Notes under the pieces: generated by a model
Seen by the model: the letters and a program-made list of their open reading frames with translations, nothing else
Told to the model about the DNA's origin: nothing
Databases searched by the model: none
Program-made: the position numbers and the translations under genes
Shown: positions 21,601-31,972 of the stretch, piece after piece
Layout: every line of letters starts with the position of its first letter
How positions within the stretch are numbered: the first letter of the stretch is position 1
Assembly: GCA_013399015.1 (NCBI GenBank)
Contig: VWZX01000275.1
Span: 6,047 to 70,046 of the forward strand
Length of the DNA stretch: 64,000 bases
Source of the DNA: Galbula dea
Taxonomy: Eukaryota; Chordata; Aves; Piciformes; Galbulidae
Direction: 5' to 3'

Positions 21601-24600
21601 CCAGCAGCTTTTGGCAATTAGCAGAGCCCTGAGCCCCCAGAGCCTCCCTGCAAAACCTCTTTTCCTCCTGCAGCATCAAAGCAGCAGCCAGGCCCTGGTT
21701 TGCTAATTAAAACATAACAAAAGCCCCTGGAATGTCCCTGCTCAATTGGATTATGGGCATTAGAAATAAATCCATGTTTATTGCTCATAAAAAGGCATAT
21801 TTTAGGGTTGGGGTTTTTTTTGTCTCCCCAGCCAGGAGAAGGTTTCTCTCTGCTCTAACCGGCAGAGGGGGCAGAGCCCAGCTCCAGCTTCCCCAGGCTC
21901 AACCTCAGGCTCTGCCCTAAATGCAGCAGCGTTAATAGAGAGAAAAATCTATCTTTTCCTCTCCCAACCCCCCCTGTGCCTCCAGGGACGCCAATATCCC
22001 ACCCTTCTTTCCTCCTTTCAGCCCTCAGGGCAGTGTGAACCTTTCCACATTGACTTCTTTATTTTTGGGGGATCTGAGCCAGGTGCTTTAAACCAGGCAG
22101 AGCCCAGCTCTGGCTTTCTCCTCTCCTCTCCTCTCCTCTCCTCTCCTCTCCTTGCTGAAGACCTCAGATGATGCTCCAGTGATGCTGAGGCATCACCTTT
22201 TGGGCTTTTGTTTCTTCTTTTCTTTTTGCAAACCTAAGGTCTTTCTGGTTTGTGGTTTTGTTGTTGGGTTTTTTTTCCCCTGGCTGTCTCTAGGTGGAAG
22301 GAAACCTCTCCTGCAGCCTAACATTCACACAGACTAAAGTAGTGCAAGACCAAGGGAGGTCTCCTGTGGCCTGAGTTTGAAGGTAGAAAAGCTCCAAGGA
22401 CATGGAAATTGGTTCACAGCCATTTGAAGCACAGTACTTTGAAGCACAGCAGCTCTGAGAAGGGAGGAAAGGAGGATGTGTGATGAGCTTTGCCTGTTCT
22501 CAGGTGTCCCTGCAGAGATGGGGGTCCCTTGGGGGATGCTGTAAGCACAAAGGCAGAGCAGATGCCAGCAGGACCTTGAGCCAAGGGGCACACAGCCCAC
22601 TCCTCTCCACACTCACCAGCTGCCAGCCTGGCACAAGGACACCCCCAGGGGTCTCATCTGACAGCCAAAGGGTGGGGGAACTGCTCCTGGGGAGCCAGAT
22701 GTCCTCTGTCCCACCCCTGTGTGCTGGGTGACACAGGGACGGGTAGCACCTGCCCATGGGGCCCTACAGCATCACTCAGGCTTTGCCCAACTGCCCTCAT
22801 GGAGGCTTGGGACCTCAGAATGGGTTGGGTGGGAAGGAACCTTCCAAGGTCACCCAGCCCAACCCCCTGCAGTCAGCAGGGACATCTGCAACTAGAGCAG
22901 GTTCCTCACAGCCCCAAACAACCTGAGCTGGGATGGTTCCAGGGATGGGACATCTCCCACCTCTCTGGCCAACCTGGGACAGGCTTTCACCACCCTCAGC
23001 AAAAACAATTTCTTCCTTCTCTCCAGTCTCAATCTCCTCTCTCAGTTCCAAACCATCAGCCCTTGGCCTGGACCAACAGCTCCTGTTCAGAAGTCTCTCC
23101 TCATCTTTCTTCTTGGTCCTTTTAAGCCCTGCAAGGCTGCAGTGAGGTCTCCCTGGAGCCTTCTCTTCTCCAGGCTCAACAACCCCAACTCTCTCAGCCT
23201 GGGCTCCCAGCAGAGAGCTTCCAGCCCTCAGATCATGTCTGTGGCCTCCTCTGGCCCTGCTCCCCCAGCTCCATGTCTGTGCTGTGCTGAGGACTCCAGA
23301 GCTGCCCCAGCACTCGACAGGGACTAGCAATGGCTCTGTCACCTCCATGGGGTGTCCCATGGGAACAGAGGAGGTCTCAGCCCCCTGCCAGCCCCCCCCT
23401 AGGACCTCCATGCTGCTGTGCAGGCTGGAGCACAGCCCATCCATCACCCAGAGCAAGGTAGCCCTGCCCACAGTGGGGTGAGGGACCTGCCCCCCACCAT
23501 GGATGGCAACAGCAGCTCCAGCAGCTCACCCACAACCACAAGAAGCACTAGGATGAACAACAACTTTGGACTTCAGCTTCCTACAAGTAAACAGAGACTC
23601 CCCTTTCCTGCCCAGGGCTTCCTTCAGGCAGATAACATTGTCCAGCTGTGGAACACAGCTTATCTCCATCCTCTGGAGAAACAAAACCCCTTGGGCTGCA
23701 GTGCAAGCCATGCCAACACCACCCTTCTCCTGCAAAGGCTGCCCTGAGGGACACCTTCAGCAGCCAAGTGCCACCCCAAGGAGCTGCATCACCACCTCAT
23801 TACCTTAGAGCTGCTCCCAGGACCTCACCTCTCCTCACCTTTAGGACCTCTCCTCACTCTCAGGACCTCTCCATACTCTATTCCACCCTCAGGATCTCAC
23901 CCCACCCTCAGGACCTCACCTCACCCTCAGGACCTTACCCTATTCTACTCCACCCTCAGGACCTCACCCTCCCCTCAGGACAGGACCTGACCTGACCTGA
24001 CCTCACCCCACCCCACCTGGGGCCATGGGTTAGTGGTGCCCTGGCAGTGCTGGTTAACAGTTGGACTCCAGGATCTCCAAAGTCTTTTCCAACCTAACCA
24101 ATTCTATGCTTCCCTGAGCAAGGTTGGATTTTGGTGATGCCAGTGGAGCTCAGCCCATTGCTGCTGACCCCAAATAAACATCTTCAGCATGGTCTGAAAC
24201 CCTTGGTGATGCTGGGGAGAGGTTGGTTCCTGGGAGCTGAAGCTCCAGAACATGAGACCCTGTCCCCAGCTCTGCTTCAGGGGAGGATAGAGGAATAAAA
24301 CTGCAGCCATATTCTCCCTTCCCAACCCAGGCAGCCTTCCAGAAGGGGTTAACCATCTCCTCAATCCCTAGGTGGTCACCCCAGGAGCCAGCACTTCTGA
24401 ATGTGCAGGGCAGAGGAACATATGGCCCAACCTATGGACATGCCTCATCCCTTGGAGGGTAAAGCAGAAGGAGGTTGTGGGGAACATCTCTGAGCAGGAG
24501 AGAGGGCAGAAATAGGGGGGGAAAAATAGAAATCATCATCATCATGATGGAAAAAAATAAAGATGGCATCAAATGCAACCCTGAGGAGATCTGCAGTATC

Positions 24601-27260
24601 CAGGTTACCTTCATTATGGTTGGCTAAATACAGATGCCAATTAATTAGAGAGCTGCTGATTTCCCAAGGAAAAATTAGTGGACTCTTAATGAGCTAATCA
24701 GCCTCTGTTTAAAGGAGTAAAGAAAGCAAGCATGAAATGATGAGGTTGTGGCAAGGTTTGTGCAGCTACTCAGCACAGGGGGCTGAGCTCTGCTCCCACT
24801 GGCTGCAGAGGGAGGGGATGATCCCTTTGGAGCAGGTTGGGAACAGCATCCTGCTCCTCCTGCTCTTATCCCACTGGGGTCAGGCCAGGTTTGCCAGAGG
24901 GGAAGGAAAAAATGGGAATTTTTTACTGGCAATAGCTGGGGCTTTAGCACCATGAGCAAGTGGTGTGTGGAAAAGCATCCTTGGGTAGTGGAGGAGGGAG
25001 GCAGAGCTGGAGCTGGAGCATTCCAAGGGCTCAGACAAAGCTCCTGGTTGTAGGAATATTAATCAGAGTCAAGCTGTGAGCTGCAATTAAAATGCTGATG
25101 ATAATTTCTTCCATCTGTGGCTGATTCTGCTCCAGGAATTCAGCAGAGATGGGAAGGTTACCCAGGGAAAACATCTCCAAAGGAGAGCCAGGGTGTGGAG
25201 GATCAACTCCACCCCAGCTCTTCCACTTGCCTCCCCCAGCTGGGAACCCCAGTGGGTTTGGTAACGTGGCTTTGCTGTCCAGGAGCCACCTTCTCCCCCA
25301 GCATGAGGTGTGTCAAGTCACAGGGACTAGGTGCACCACAGAACCATGAGGTTGGAGGAGATCTCTGAGGTCATCAAGTCCAACCATCAGCCTAGCACCA
25401 CCATGCCACTAACCCATGGCCCTCAGCACCACATCTCCAGGGCTCTGAAAGCCCTCCAGGGATGATGGTGACTCCACCACTGCCCTGGGCAGCCTGGGCA
25501 ACTCTTAACATCCTTAAGGAGAGCAACTGTACCTCCTCCAATGTCAAAACTACCCCTGAGAACAGGTGACCTGGAGCCCTGTGTCCCCTCCTGCAGCCCA
25601 AGAGCCATGGGGTGAGGGCAGAGAGCCCACAGATGGGATGCTTGTGCTGGTCCACACACTGGAAGCACTGCCAGGAGAGCAGCAGCAGCAGTGCCCTGCA
25701 CTCAAAAGCAAAGCAAAGGAACTATTTCTTGCATGGTCAAGGTGATTGCTGCCTGGTTTCTCCTCCAGGAGATGCAGCTCTGCTTCTGCAGCAGGGACCA
25801 GAGCTCTGCCAGCAGCCACGGCTGCTCTGCAAGCCTGCTCCCAGGGGGAGGCTTCTGAAGCTTCAGCTGAGATGATGGGGGTTTAAAATTGCATGAGCAG
25901 GAGATGTGCAGATCCACCTGGGTCCTCCTGCAAAAGAGCTGGGGCAAGGCCTAGCCTGGGGAAGCAGAAGTGTGGCACAGTGGGGAGAGAGCAGGAGTGA
26001 GCCTGCAGAGGTTGTAGAATCATAGAACCATCGAGTTCCAGGTTGGAAAGGACCTCCAGGACCATCTGGTCCAACCTTTCTTGGCAAAAACACAGTCTAG
26101 ACAAGCTGGCCCAGCTCTTGTCCAGCTGAATCTTAAACATGTCCCATGCTGGGGACTCCACCACTTCCCTGGGGAGATGATTCCAGTGGCTGAGTGCTCT
26201 CATGGTGAACAGTTTCCTCTTGTGTCCAGCTGGAGTCTCCCCAGGAGAAGCTTGTACCTGCCACCCCTCATCTTCTCCATGGGACTGCTTGTAAAAAGGG
26301 AGTCTCCATCATCCCTTTAGATACCCTTTCAACACTGGGACATGGCAGCTGATGTCTTTTCCCTGGTCACCAGTGACAGGACCCAGGGGAATGGCATGAG
26401 GCTGTGTCAGGGGAGGGTCAGGGTAGATCTTAGGAAGAGGTTCTTCCCCCAGAGAGTGGTGGAGCCTTGGAACAGGGATGCAGTCATGGCACCAACTCTC
26501 CTGGAGTTCCAGAAGCATTTGGCCAATGCTCTTAGACACATGGGGTGACTTTGGGCTCGTCCTGTGCAGAGACAGGAGTTGGACTTGCTGATCCTTGGGG
26601 GTCCCTTCCAACTCAGGACATTCTATGATGCTATGGGGATGAGATCTCCCTTGAACCTTCTTAGCTCAAGAAGAACAACCCCAACTCTCTCAGCCTGGCC
26701 TCCCAGCAGAGAGCTTCCAGCCCTCAGATCATTTCTCTGGCCTCCTTTGGCCCTGCTCCCCCAGCTCCATGTCTCTTCTGTACCGAGATGCACCTCACAC
26801 CCACCTTGCCAGCAGGTGCAGCTGCTCAGATACCAAACCCACCAGAGCAAAGAGAAGCCTTTAACAACCATTCCATCTTCCCCCCCTCCAGGAAACACCC
26901 ACCTCACCACAGCAGCTCTACATCCTCCCTTCCCCACCCAAGAAACGGGCAGCAGAACCTCCAAGGAGAAAACCACCCAGATGAAATCCTCCCAACCACA
27001 CTTCAAGATCATGTCTGACTTGGCTTCTCCTCCCCACCCCCAAGACCAGAGGCTCTCACCTGCTCCAAGGGGATGACAAGGAAGGAGCCTCCCCCAGCGC
27101 TCTCGGTGACGATGGCCAGGAAGCGAGCGTTGACGGCGCAGAAGTGGTTGTCGTGGACGTTCTTGGTGATGGGGATGCCATCAAAGCAGTGCTCCCTGCT
27201 GGCCACCTTCCCATAGACATTCCTGAACTTGGAGCTGCGGTACTGCGGCCTCCATGACAT
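9530..27260 (-). CDS. CORO2B: CORO2B, coronin-2B (whole coding span, 11 coding exons)
   Basis: Coronins bind F-actin and organise the cortical cytoskeleton. Coronin-2B (ClipinC) is the brain-enriched type II member, reported at focal adhesions and neurites with actin and vinculin. Eleven minus-strand exons join to 1428 bp, that is 475 residues plus stop, with every junction GT-AG and in phase. Approximate layout: coronin N-terminal domain 1-67, WD40 propeller blades to about 290 (WN, WE, WH and WD dipeptides, and GH-type turns such as CGHQGNV and YGHSRRV), coronin C-terminal extension to about 385, linker 386-432, leucine-heptad coiled coil 433-470. The protein matches mammalian CORO2B as I recall it far better than CORO2A or the CORO1 group. 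The length equals the human isoform that starts MSWRPQYR; a second mammalian isoform has five extra N-terminal residues from an upstream exon, not identified here. No disabling change is seen. Confidence 0.96.
9781..10155 (-). mobile_element. CR1 fragment, type A, in CORO2B last intron
   Basis: Antisense copy with AGCACCACATCTCCAGGGC and CCACCACTGCCCTGGG blocks; same strand as CORO2B transcription. Confidence 0.9.
10410..10591 (+). mobile_element. CR1 fragment, older subfamily (type F)
   Basis: GGCACAGGTTGCCCAGAGAG start and GATGATCTTGAAGGTCCC end; distinct from types A-E. Confidence 0.85.
10643..10782 (-). CDS. CORO2B: CORO2B coding exon 10 (residues 386-432)
   Basis: Encodes [20 protein letters not shown], then [20 protein letters not shown] and PPRTENE. 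This is the charged linker typical of type II coronins, rich in lysine and lacking WD motifs. Acceptor is TGCTCAG|ATCCCA and donor GAG|GTAGGA. 140 bp. Confidence 0.95.
10868..10958 (-). CDS. CORO2B: CORO2B coding exon 9 (residues 356-385 plus one base)
   Basis: Encodes [20 protein letters not shown], then [10 protein letters not shown], the segment that leaves the propeller. The YQEDIYP block is a coronin signature. Acceptor is TTCCAG|TCAGAA and donor AGAG|GTAAAG. An intron of only 85 bp follows. Confidence 0.95.
11095..11430 (-). mobile_element. CR1 fragment, type A
   Basis: Antisense copy of about 335 bp in the CORO2B intron between coding exons 8 and 9. Confidence 0.9.
11802..11914 (-). 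CDS. CORO2B: CORO2B coding exon 8 (residues 318-355)
   Basis: Encodes [18 protein letters not shown], then [20 protein letters not shown], the conserved coronin extension that packs under the propeller. Acceptor is CTGCAG|GGGTGA and donor AGG|GTGAGT. 113 bp, completing the split glycine codon from exon 7. Confidence 0.96.
12414..12510 (-). CDS. CORO2B: CORO2B coding exon 7 (residues 286-317 plus one base)
   Basis: Encodes [20 protein letters not shown], then [12 protein letters not shown]. The GDGNIRYYE block is strongly conserved among coronins. Acceptor is CTCCAG|GGCGAT and donor CTGG|GTAAGG. Enters in phase 0 and leaves one base, 97 bp. Confidence 0.96.
12822..13207 (-). mobile_element. 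CR1 fragment, type A, with internal deletion
   Basis: Antisense copy. About 70 bp (GATGATGGTGACTCC to AGAAATTCTTCC in other copies) is missing at 12935. Confidence 0.9.
13249..13353 (-). CDS. CORO2B: CORO2B coding exon 6 (residues 251-285)
   Basis: Encodes [17 protein letters not shown] through [12 protein letters not shown], the start of the coronin-specific C-terminal part of the propeller. Acceptor is TGTGCAG|GAAGAC and donor AAG|GTATGG. Phase 0, 105 bp. Confidence 0.96.
13401..13563. repeat. 23-bp minisatellite filling a short CORO2B intron
   Basis: Seven units with a GGGGCTGGAGCAGGGATC core, 22-24 bp each. It makes up most of the 223-bp intron between coding exons 5 and 6 and ends about 13 bases from the exon 5 donor. 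Confidence 0.9.
13577..13693 (-). CDS. CORO2B: CORO2B coding exon 5 (residues 212-250)
   Basis: Encodes [17 protein letters not shown] through [12 protein letters not shown], a propeller blade ending in the WD dipeptide. Acceptor is TTGTAG|GAGGCC and donor CAG|GTAGGT. A minisatellite ends only about a dozen bases beyond this donor. Phase 0, 117 bp. Confidence 0.96.
14210..14374 (-). CDS. CORO2B: CORO2B coding exon 4 (residues 157-211)
   Basis: Encodes [18 protein letters not shown] through [13 protein letters not shown], one and a half propeller blades. Acceptor is CCTGCAG|GTCCTC and donor CAG|GTGCGG. Phase 0 at both ends, 165 bp. Confidence 0.96.
14730..14879 (-). CDS. CORO2B: CORO2B coding exon 3 (residues 107-156)
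   Basis: Begins [18 protein letters not shown] and ends [12 protein letters not shown], a WD40 blade with [14 protein letters not shown]. Acceptor is CCCCAG|GTGCGG and donor AAG|GTGAGC. Phase 0 at both ends, 150 bp. Confidence 0.96.
15145..15268 (-). mobile_element. CR1 fragment, type B
   Basis: Antisense 3' end (AGGTCACCCAGTCCAACCCC). Forms a divergent pair with the next element. Confidence 0.85.
15343..15536 (+). mobile_element. CR1 fragment, type C
   Basis: GGCCCAGGCTTTGCAGAGAG through GATGATCCCCAGAGG tail. Confidence 0.9.
15857..16333 (+). mobile_element. CR1 fragment, type C, with N at 16274
   Basis: Includes the 3' part of the ORF2 region (GAGAAGGACCTGGGAGTGCT). At the N it jumps from CTGAGGGCACTG to the terminal GATGATCCCCAGAGG, skipping about 370 bp present in the copy at 58497. 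Confidence 0.9.
17868..17984 (-). CDS. CORO2B: CORO2B coding exon 2 (residues 68-106)
   Basis: Encodes [18 protein letters not shown], then [19 protein letters not shown]: the first WD40 blade with its GH and WN positions. Acceptor is CCACAG|ACAGGC and donor TCG|GTGAGC. Phase 0 at both ends, 117 bp. Confidence 0.96.
18986..19160 (-). mobile_element. CR1 fragment, type A
   Basis: Antisense 3' end of about 175 bp. Confidence 0.9.
20211..20341 (-). mobile_element. CR1 fragment, type B
   Basis: Antisense 3' end containing GGGACATCTGCAACTAGAGC. Confidence 0.9.
21343..21459. repeat. 21-bp AT-rich tandem repeat
   Basis: Units at 21343, 21364, 21385, 21406 and 21427 plus a partial sixth, of the form ATAAATACTGCTAAAATAAAC. 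The first three are nearly identical and divergence increases along the array. Confidence 0.9.
22118..22152. repeat. CTCCT pentanucleotide microsatellite
   Basis: About seven uninterrupted TCTCC repeats. Confidence 0.9.
22817..23312 (-). mobile_element. CR1 fragment, type B, about 495 bp
   Basis: Antisense copy running from the 3' end into CTCAACAACCCCAACTCTCT and CAGCTCCATGTCTGTGCTG. Confidence 0.9.
23819..24010. repeat. About 22-bp CCTCAGGACCTCACC array
   Basis: Irregular copies of CACCCTCAGGACCTCACC, with a short CCTGA run at the end. Confidence 0.8.
24021..24109 (+). mobile_element. CR1 fragment, type A, tail only
   Basis: GGGTTAGTGGTGCCCTGGCA through CTTTTCCAACC. Confidence 0.85.
25338..25510 (-). 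mobile_element. CR1 fragment, type A
   Basis: Antisense 3' end. Confidence 0.9.
26015..26339 (-). mobile_element. CR1 fragment, type E
   Basis: Antisense copy with AAGGACCTCCAGGACCATCT and CTGGGGACTCCACCACTTCC, unlike types A-D. Confidence 0.85.
26357..26637 (+). mobile_element. CR1 fragment, type D
   Basis: GGTTCTTCCCCCAGAGAGTG through GACTTGCTGATCCTTGG. Nearly the same as the copy at 42800. Confidence 0.9.
26640..26782 (-). mobile_element. CR1 fragment, type B internal part
   Basis: Antisense AACAACCCCAACTCTCTCAG block without the 3' end. Confidence 0.8.
27060..27260 (-). CDS. CORO2B: CORO2B coding exon 1 (residues 1-67)
   Basis: Opens [19 protein letters not shown], the N-terminal coronin signature, and ends IPLEQ at donor CAG|GTGAGA. 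The ATG (27258-27260) directly follows an acceptor AG (27261-27262), so at least one further 5' exon lies upstream. This ATG is chosen because it gives the canonical 475-residue product. If an upstream exon ended in phase 0 with coding sequence, this Met would be internal. The exon is GC-richer than the flanking intron. Confidence 0.96.
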
Positions 27261-27729
27261 CTACAAGGCAAGCAGAGAGGCCTGAACCACCCCCTAGATC
27301 CCTCACCCTGCCCTGCTCCTCCTCACTCACCCCCTCCCTTGCCAGCCTTGGCTGGAGGGATGGCTTCTGCCTTAAGGAGTGTTGGGGCAGCTGAGGTGTC
27401 TCAAGGTGACACCTCTTCAAAAGGATGAAGCTGCCTCCCTGGTGCCAGGTCCAAGCCCTACATGGCATGAGAAGGCTCCTGAGTGTTGGTCAAATTGAAG
27501 CTGATCTGGTTTCCAGCAGGAATTGCTTATCTAGAGCAGGCAGCACTGTTACTCCATGGGCATCTGACAGAGGGATTAAGGCTTTTAAGGTGATGACTTG
27601 GAAAAGGATGGGGCTGGCCCACAGGAGAGTACCCAGCAGAGCATGAGGAGAGCACTCAGGCAGGGAGGGAGCATCAGAGAGCTGGGGCACCTTGTGTTCA
27701 GCTGTCTCAGCTTGTTTAAAACCATCCAA

Positions 27730-27849
27730 TCATGGAATCAGTTGGGATGGAAGAGACCTTTCTGATCATGGAGTCCAACTGTTAACCCAACACTGCCAGC
27801 TCACCACTAACCCATGGCCTTCAGCATCACATCTCCAGGGCTTGGAAAG
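27730..27849 (-). mobile_element. CR1 fragment, type A
   Basis: Antisense 3' end, joined directly at 27850 to a plus-strand copy. Confidence 0.9.
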
Positions 27850-27978
27850 GTTGTTTGGGGCTGTGAGCAACCTGCTCTAGCTGCAGATGTCCCTGCTGGC
27901 TGCAGGGGGTTGGACTAGGTGACTTTGAAAGGTCCCTTCCAGCCCAAGCCATGCCATGACCAATGATTCTATGACCTC
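27850..27978 (+). mobile_element. CR1 fragment, type B
   Basis: Sense 3' end with ATGATTCTATGAC terminal repeat. Confidence 0.9.
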
Positions 27979-30900
27979 CCATGAGCAGATCCCTGTTCTG
28001 CCAACATTCCTCAGAGCATCCAGCACTGCCTGCAGGAAACCTGTCCAGATGCAAAGTCCTGTCTGAGGATCACACTGAGCTTCTTGGACCTCCACATCCA
28101 CCCCATCCCACCCCAATCCTAGCAGCATTTCCCATCCCACCTGCAGATGCAGGGCAGCAGGTTTGCCATGGAGGTGATGCTGTCAGCAGCTTCTAGGCTG
28201 CAGGGGAAAAGGACACAGGTCCTTGAGGATTTAACCCAAGAGGAGAGCAGAAAGAGAGTGTTTTTTGTTGGCTGGGAGGGTTTGTGCACTGGAAGAATGC
28301 AGACTTAGATCCAACAAAGCACAGTGTGAGTCCTTGCCAAACCTACCCAGGCAGGGCAGGGAGAAACATCTCAACCACAGTCTGAGGAGTGGCTTTCACC
28401 AGTCCCTCTCCATCTTGCATTTCCCTTTGTCTGAACAGAGGAGGTTTCATGGTGAAATCCAGTTTTTATAATGTTAGGAAAAGCATGAAGACACAGCTGG
28501 GTGATTTTTTAATAGCCACTCCATGATCCCAGCACTTTGCTCTCTTTTCTGCCACCCCTGTGCCTCTGCTCCAGACCTATTGCAAAGAAAATCCCCAAAC
28601 CCCCAAACCCCAAGCAAATCCAAACCCCCAAATAGACCAATTTGCTCCATCCTTCCCCCACCAAACCTCTCAGCTGCCTCACAGAGTAACCCCACACAGG
28701 ACAAAAACCCACATCCCCCTCCCCACCTTCCCTGCAGATCCCCCTCCAGCCACCCAGGGAGAGGAGCAGAAAATGAGCTCCCAACATTTCCTGCACCCCA
28801 AAGTTCAGCTCCAGGAGTCACTGCCAACCCAAGCACCAGCAGACACCAGCTCCAAGCAGCTCTGAGATGTGGTTCCAGCCTTCAGATGGATCCACACACA
28901 CCTCTCTACCCACAGCAACCCCTAGACACAAGGGTGATGATGCTTCCAGGGCCTCAGATCTTTCACATCTCTGGTGTTTGGGGTTTTATTTTGTTGTTTT
29001 GGGGAGGGATTTCTTGGGGAGTTTGGGGTTTTTTTTCCCCTGTTTGATTCTTTCTCCTCCCTCCCCAAACTGGCCAAGCCTCCATGCAGCCCTTGCCACG
29101 CTGGGAGGAAGCAATAAGCTCCAGTGGCTGATTCACTGGAGAAATGCAGAGTTTCTTTGCTTTAACCTCAGCTTTTAAGCAGCATCACATCACCCTCAGG
29201 GCTCCAGGGATGCAGACAGCCCGGAAACGTCGGGAAAATCCCTGGCAGAGGAGCTCAGGGCTGTCCAGAGCAGGCATTGTGTGGTGGGAGGATCCCAGAC
29301 GAGCCTTTTCCTGCAGATTTCTGGGGCTGGCAGGCAGCAAGAGGCTTTCCCATGCCAGAAATATCTCCATATGTTGTGTGGGAGAGATGGAAACCCCAGG
29401 AGGTTTGCAGGGTCCTGGCCCCACCAGCTCCTGAGAGCATCAGCCTTTGGATGGAGAGAGATGCAAGAGGAGCAGGGACCAGCAGCTGATGAGAGAGTTT
29501 CATGCTGATGGAGGAATTGGGGTTGAGCAATCCAAAAGCTCAGCATCCTTCACTCCATAGCTTGGCTCTGAAGGAGGCAGGTGCCACCAGCATGGTGTCC
29601 CACCCCTGGAGCAAGGTGCTCAAGAGGTGGGTGGGCAGGAGAAGTCCATTTTCAAAGCATCAGCTTTGTGCCTGGTCCTTCAGCAGCTGGTTTTGGCTCA
29701 GGCTGTGTTCTCCAGCTGCAGAGTGCCCAGGGAAAACAGCATCTTGAGATGTGGTGCTGGTTTACACCTCCAGGCTGGGCATCTGGAGGTGCTGCCAGCA
29801 GGTGGTGATGCCCCATCCCTGGACACATCCCAGGTCCTTCCAGATGCTGCCTTGCCCAGCCTCTTACTCCTCAGGGCTTCCAGGACACACTGGACAAACA
29901 TCCTATGTTCTAGCTGAGCCAGCAAAGGCTCTGGGAGACAAGGAAGGGCTGGAGAAGAGAGAGGATGCAGAGATGCTTTGGACCACGCAGGATGCAGCTC
30001 AGTTTTCCCCTCCAGCCCTAGTTTACAGATGGTATCAACATCTCCCATCCAGGGAGGAAAGGAGATCTTTCCCCAGAGGAGATGAATGGGATGAGACAAA
30101 GCAGGAGAGGAAAAGCTGGAACAGAAAAGGAACCAGCCATGGTCTCTCCCTGGCCTCTGTGCCCTGTGCTTCCTCCCAGGGGGATGGGGCTTTGCCACAG
30201 GGCTTTGTTGGCTTGAGGAGACATCCAGCATCTCTCCAAGTTATTATCCAGACCATTTGCAATCCTCCAGTACCTCATTTTTCTTTTGTGGAAGTGGTTG
30301 TTTGAGTGATTCCCTCCATCCTGCTGACACTAATGGGCCATCCTTAGTTTTCCCATCACCTCCCTCTCAATGGCTTAGAGGCATTAAAAATAGATATTAT
30401 GGATTTATTGGGCTGGTTTCCATCCCTCTCCAGAGCCAGACTCCTGTGGCACCATTCCCAAGGTTCACCCTAGTTCTCCATCACTCTTGGGCTCCAGCTT
30501 GACCTTCCCCTGCAACATTCCTCCCTTGCTTTAGGTGGAGCAGAACTCCCCTCAAGAAGGAGAAGACCATAAAGCACCTTGAAAGGAGGCAACCAAATAA
30601 ATCCCATCCCCAAAACCCCCTGGTCAGCAACAGCATGAAGCTCCTGGACCAAGCAGCAACTCTTCTTCTTTCCTCAGCTCATGGCAATGTTTTCCTGCTT
30701 GAAGTGCTCGAGGGGAAGAACATGGCCCAAAAATTCCAAGCTGGAAGGTGGAAATCTCCTCTCTAACAGCAGTTAGAGCAGAAAATGAGTGAGCTGAGGA
30801 GCCCCAGGCAGGGATCCAGCTCAGAGCATCTCTTTTCACCTTCTTCTCCTTCCCCTGCTGGCTCTATCTGCCCTGGGGAGGGGGAGAAGGCAGCTTGGGG

Positions 30901-31297
30901 AGGGAAGGGGAGGGCTGTGCAGTGCTGCCACCCCCCTCCTCCTCCTCCTCCTCCTCTTTCTCTCCACACAAAAGAACAAAGCAGCTCATTGAGGTTTCAT
31001 ACTCGGAGCAAGGCTGTCTTCCACCTCTCAGCACCCAGGCTGGGGACACATCCTTCCTTCAGTGACCCGGAGAACTGCAGAGGAGCACTGGGCTCTCTCT
31101 GGGTGGCACAGCATCATTTTTGGTGCTGTTCCTCCAAACCAGAGGCAGAGACATAGACCCAGAGGTTGGGAAGGATCTGAGGGACAGTGTTACAGGTGAG
31201 GAGCCCAGGGTTTGCAACCTGGGGAGAAGCCTCTGCAGAGGTGAATGAATAATCTTACTCTGTCCTTGCTTCACTGCCAAAGCAGATGTGGAGGGAA

Positions 31298-31413
31298 GAT
31301 GGGCAGAAGGATAGGGAGAAGATAGGCAAGAGCATGGGGAGAAGTTGGGAAGGAGCACAGGGAGAAGGTAGGCAGGAGCATGGGGAGAAGGTGGGCAGAA
31401 GATGGGCAGGAAC
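31298..31413. repeat. 23-bp purine-rich minisatellite
   Basis: About four and a half units of the form GGTAGGCAGGAGCATGGGGA. Confidence 0.8.
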
Positions 31414-31823
31414 ATGCAATGAAGGTCTGTTAGCAAGAGATCTGCCATACCCACGAGGGCTGGAGGAAGGTGATGATGCTGAGGAGCAGCTGCAGCCCCA
31501 TCCCAAAGAAGTGACAGGCAAGTTTTCCTGCCCCTGACCAGTGCTGGGCCATACATAGAGGTTGCAGGGAGCTGTCTGCCCTCTTTGTTCCCACCTAGCC
31601 TGGGAGCTGCACTATTGCATCACATTCCACAAGGCTGAGAGGTGCTGAGGAACTGAAGGCATCCACCTGCAGCTCCCTGGGCTGAGGAGCAAAGCCCAAA
31701 GCAGCCCTGAGAGTTCCTGCTTCTTACAGGCTGGGGAACTAAGCTCTGAAGTGGGTGTCTGCGGTCCCTCTTCAGGTTTAGGGCTTGGGAGCAGCTTCAG
31801 GAGCAATGGCATTGGAAAAAAAA

Positions 31824-31972
31824 GGGAGGGAGGAAGGGAGGGAAGGACAGAGGAAGAGAGGAAGGGAAGGAGGGAGAGAGGAAGGGAGGGAGGGAGAGAG
31901 GAGGGGAAGGAAAGAAGGAGGGGAAGGAAAGAAGGAGGGAGGGAGGGAGGGAGAAAGGAAGGAAAAGGAAAA
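31824..31972. repeat. GGGA/GGAA purine-rich low-complexity tract
   Basis: About 150 bases of A and G only, mostly GGGA and GGAA tetramers. Frames here translate to Arg/Glu/Gly-rich nonsense. Confidence 0.9.

Larger units (their letters stand above)
17985..27059 (-). other. CORO2B intron between coding exons 1 and 2 (9.1 kb)
   Basis: Holds CR1 fragments at 18986, 20211, 22817, 24021, 25338 and 26015-26782, a 21-bp AT-rich array at 21343, a CTCCT run at 22118 and a 22-bp array at 23819. AT-rich unique blocks at 24590-24735 and 25040-25135 may be conserved non-coding DNA. No additional exon was recognised. Confidence 0.8.
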
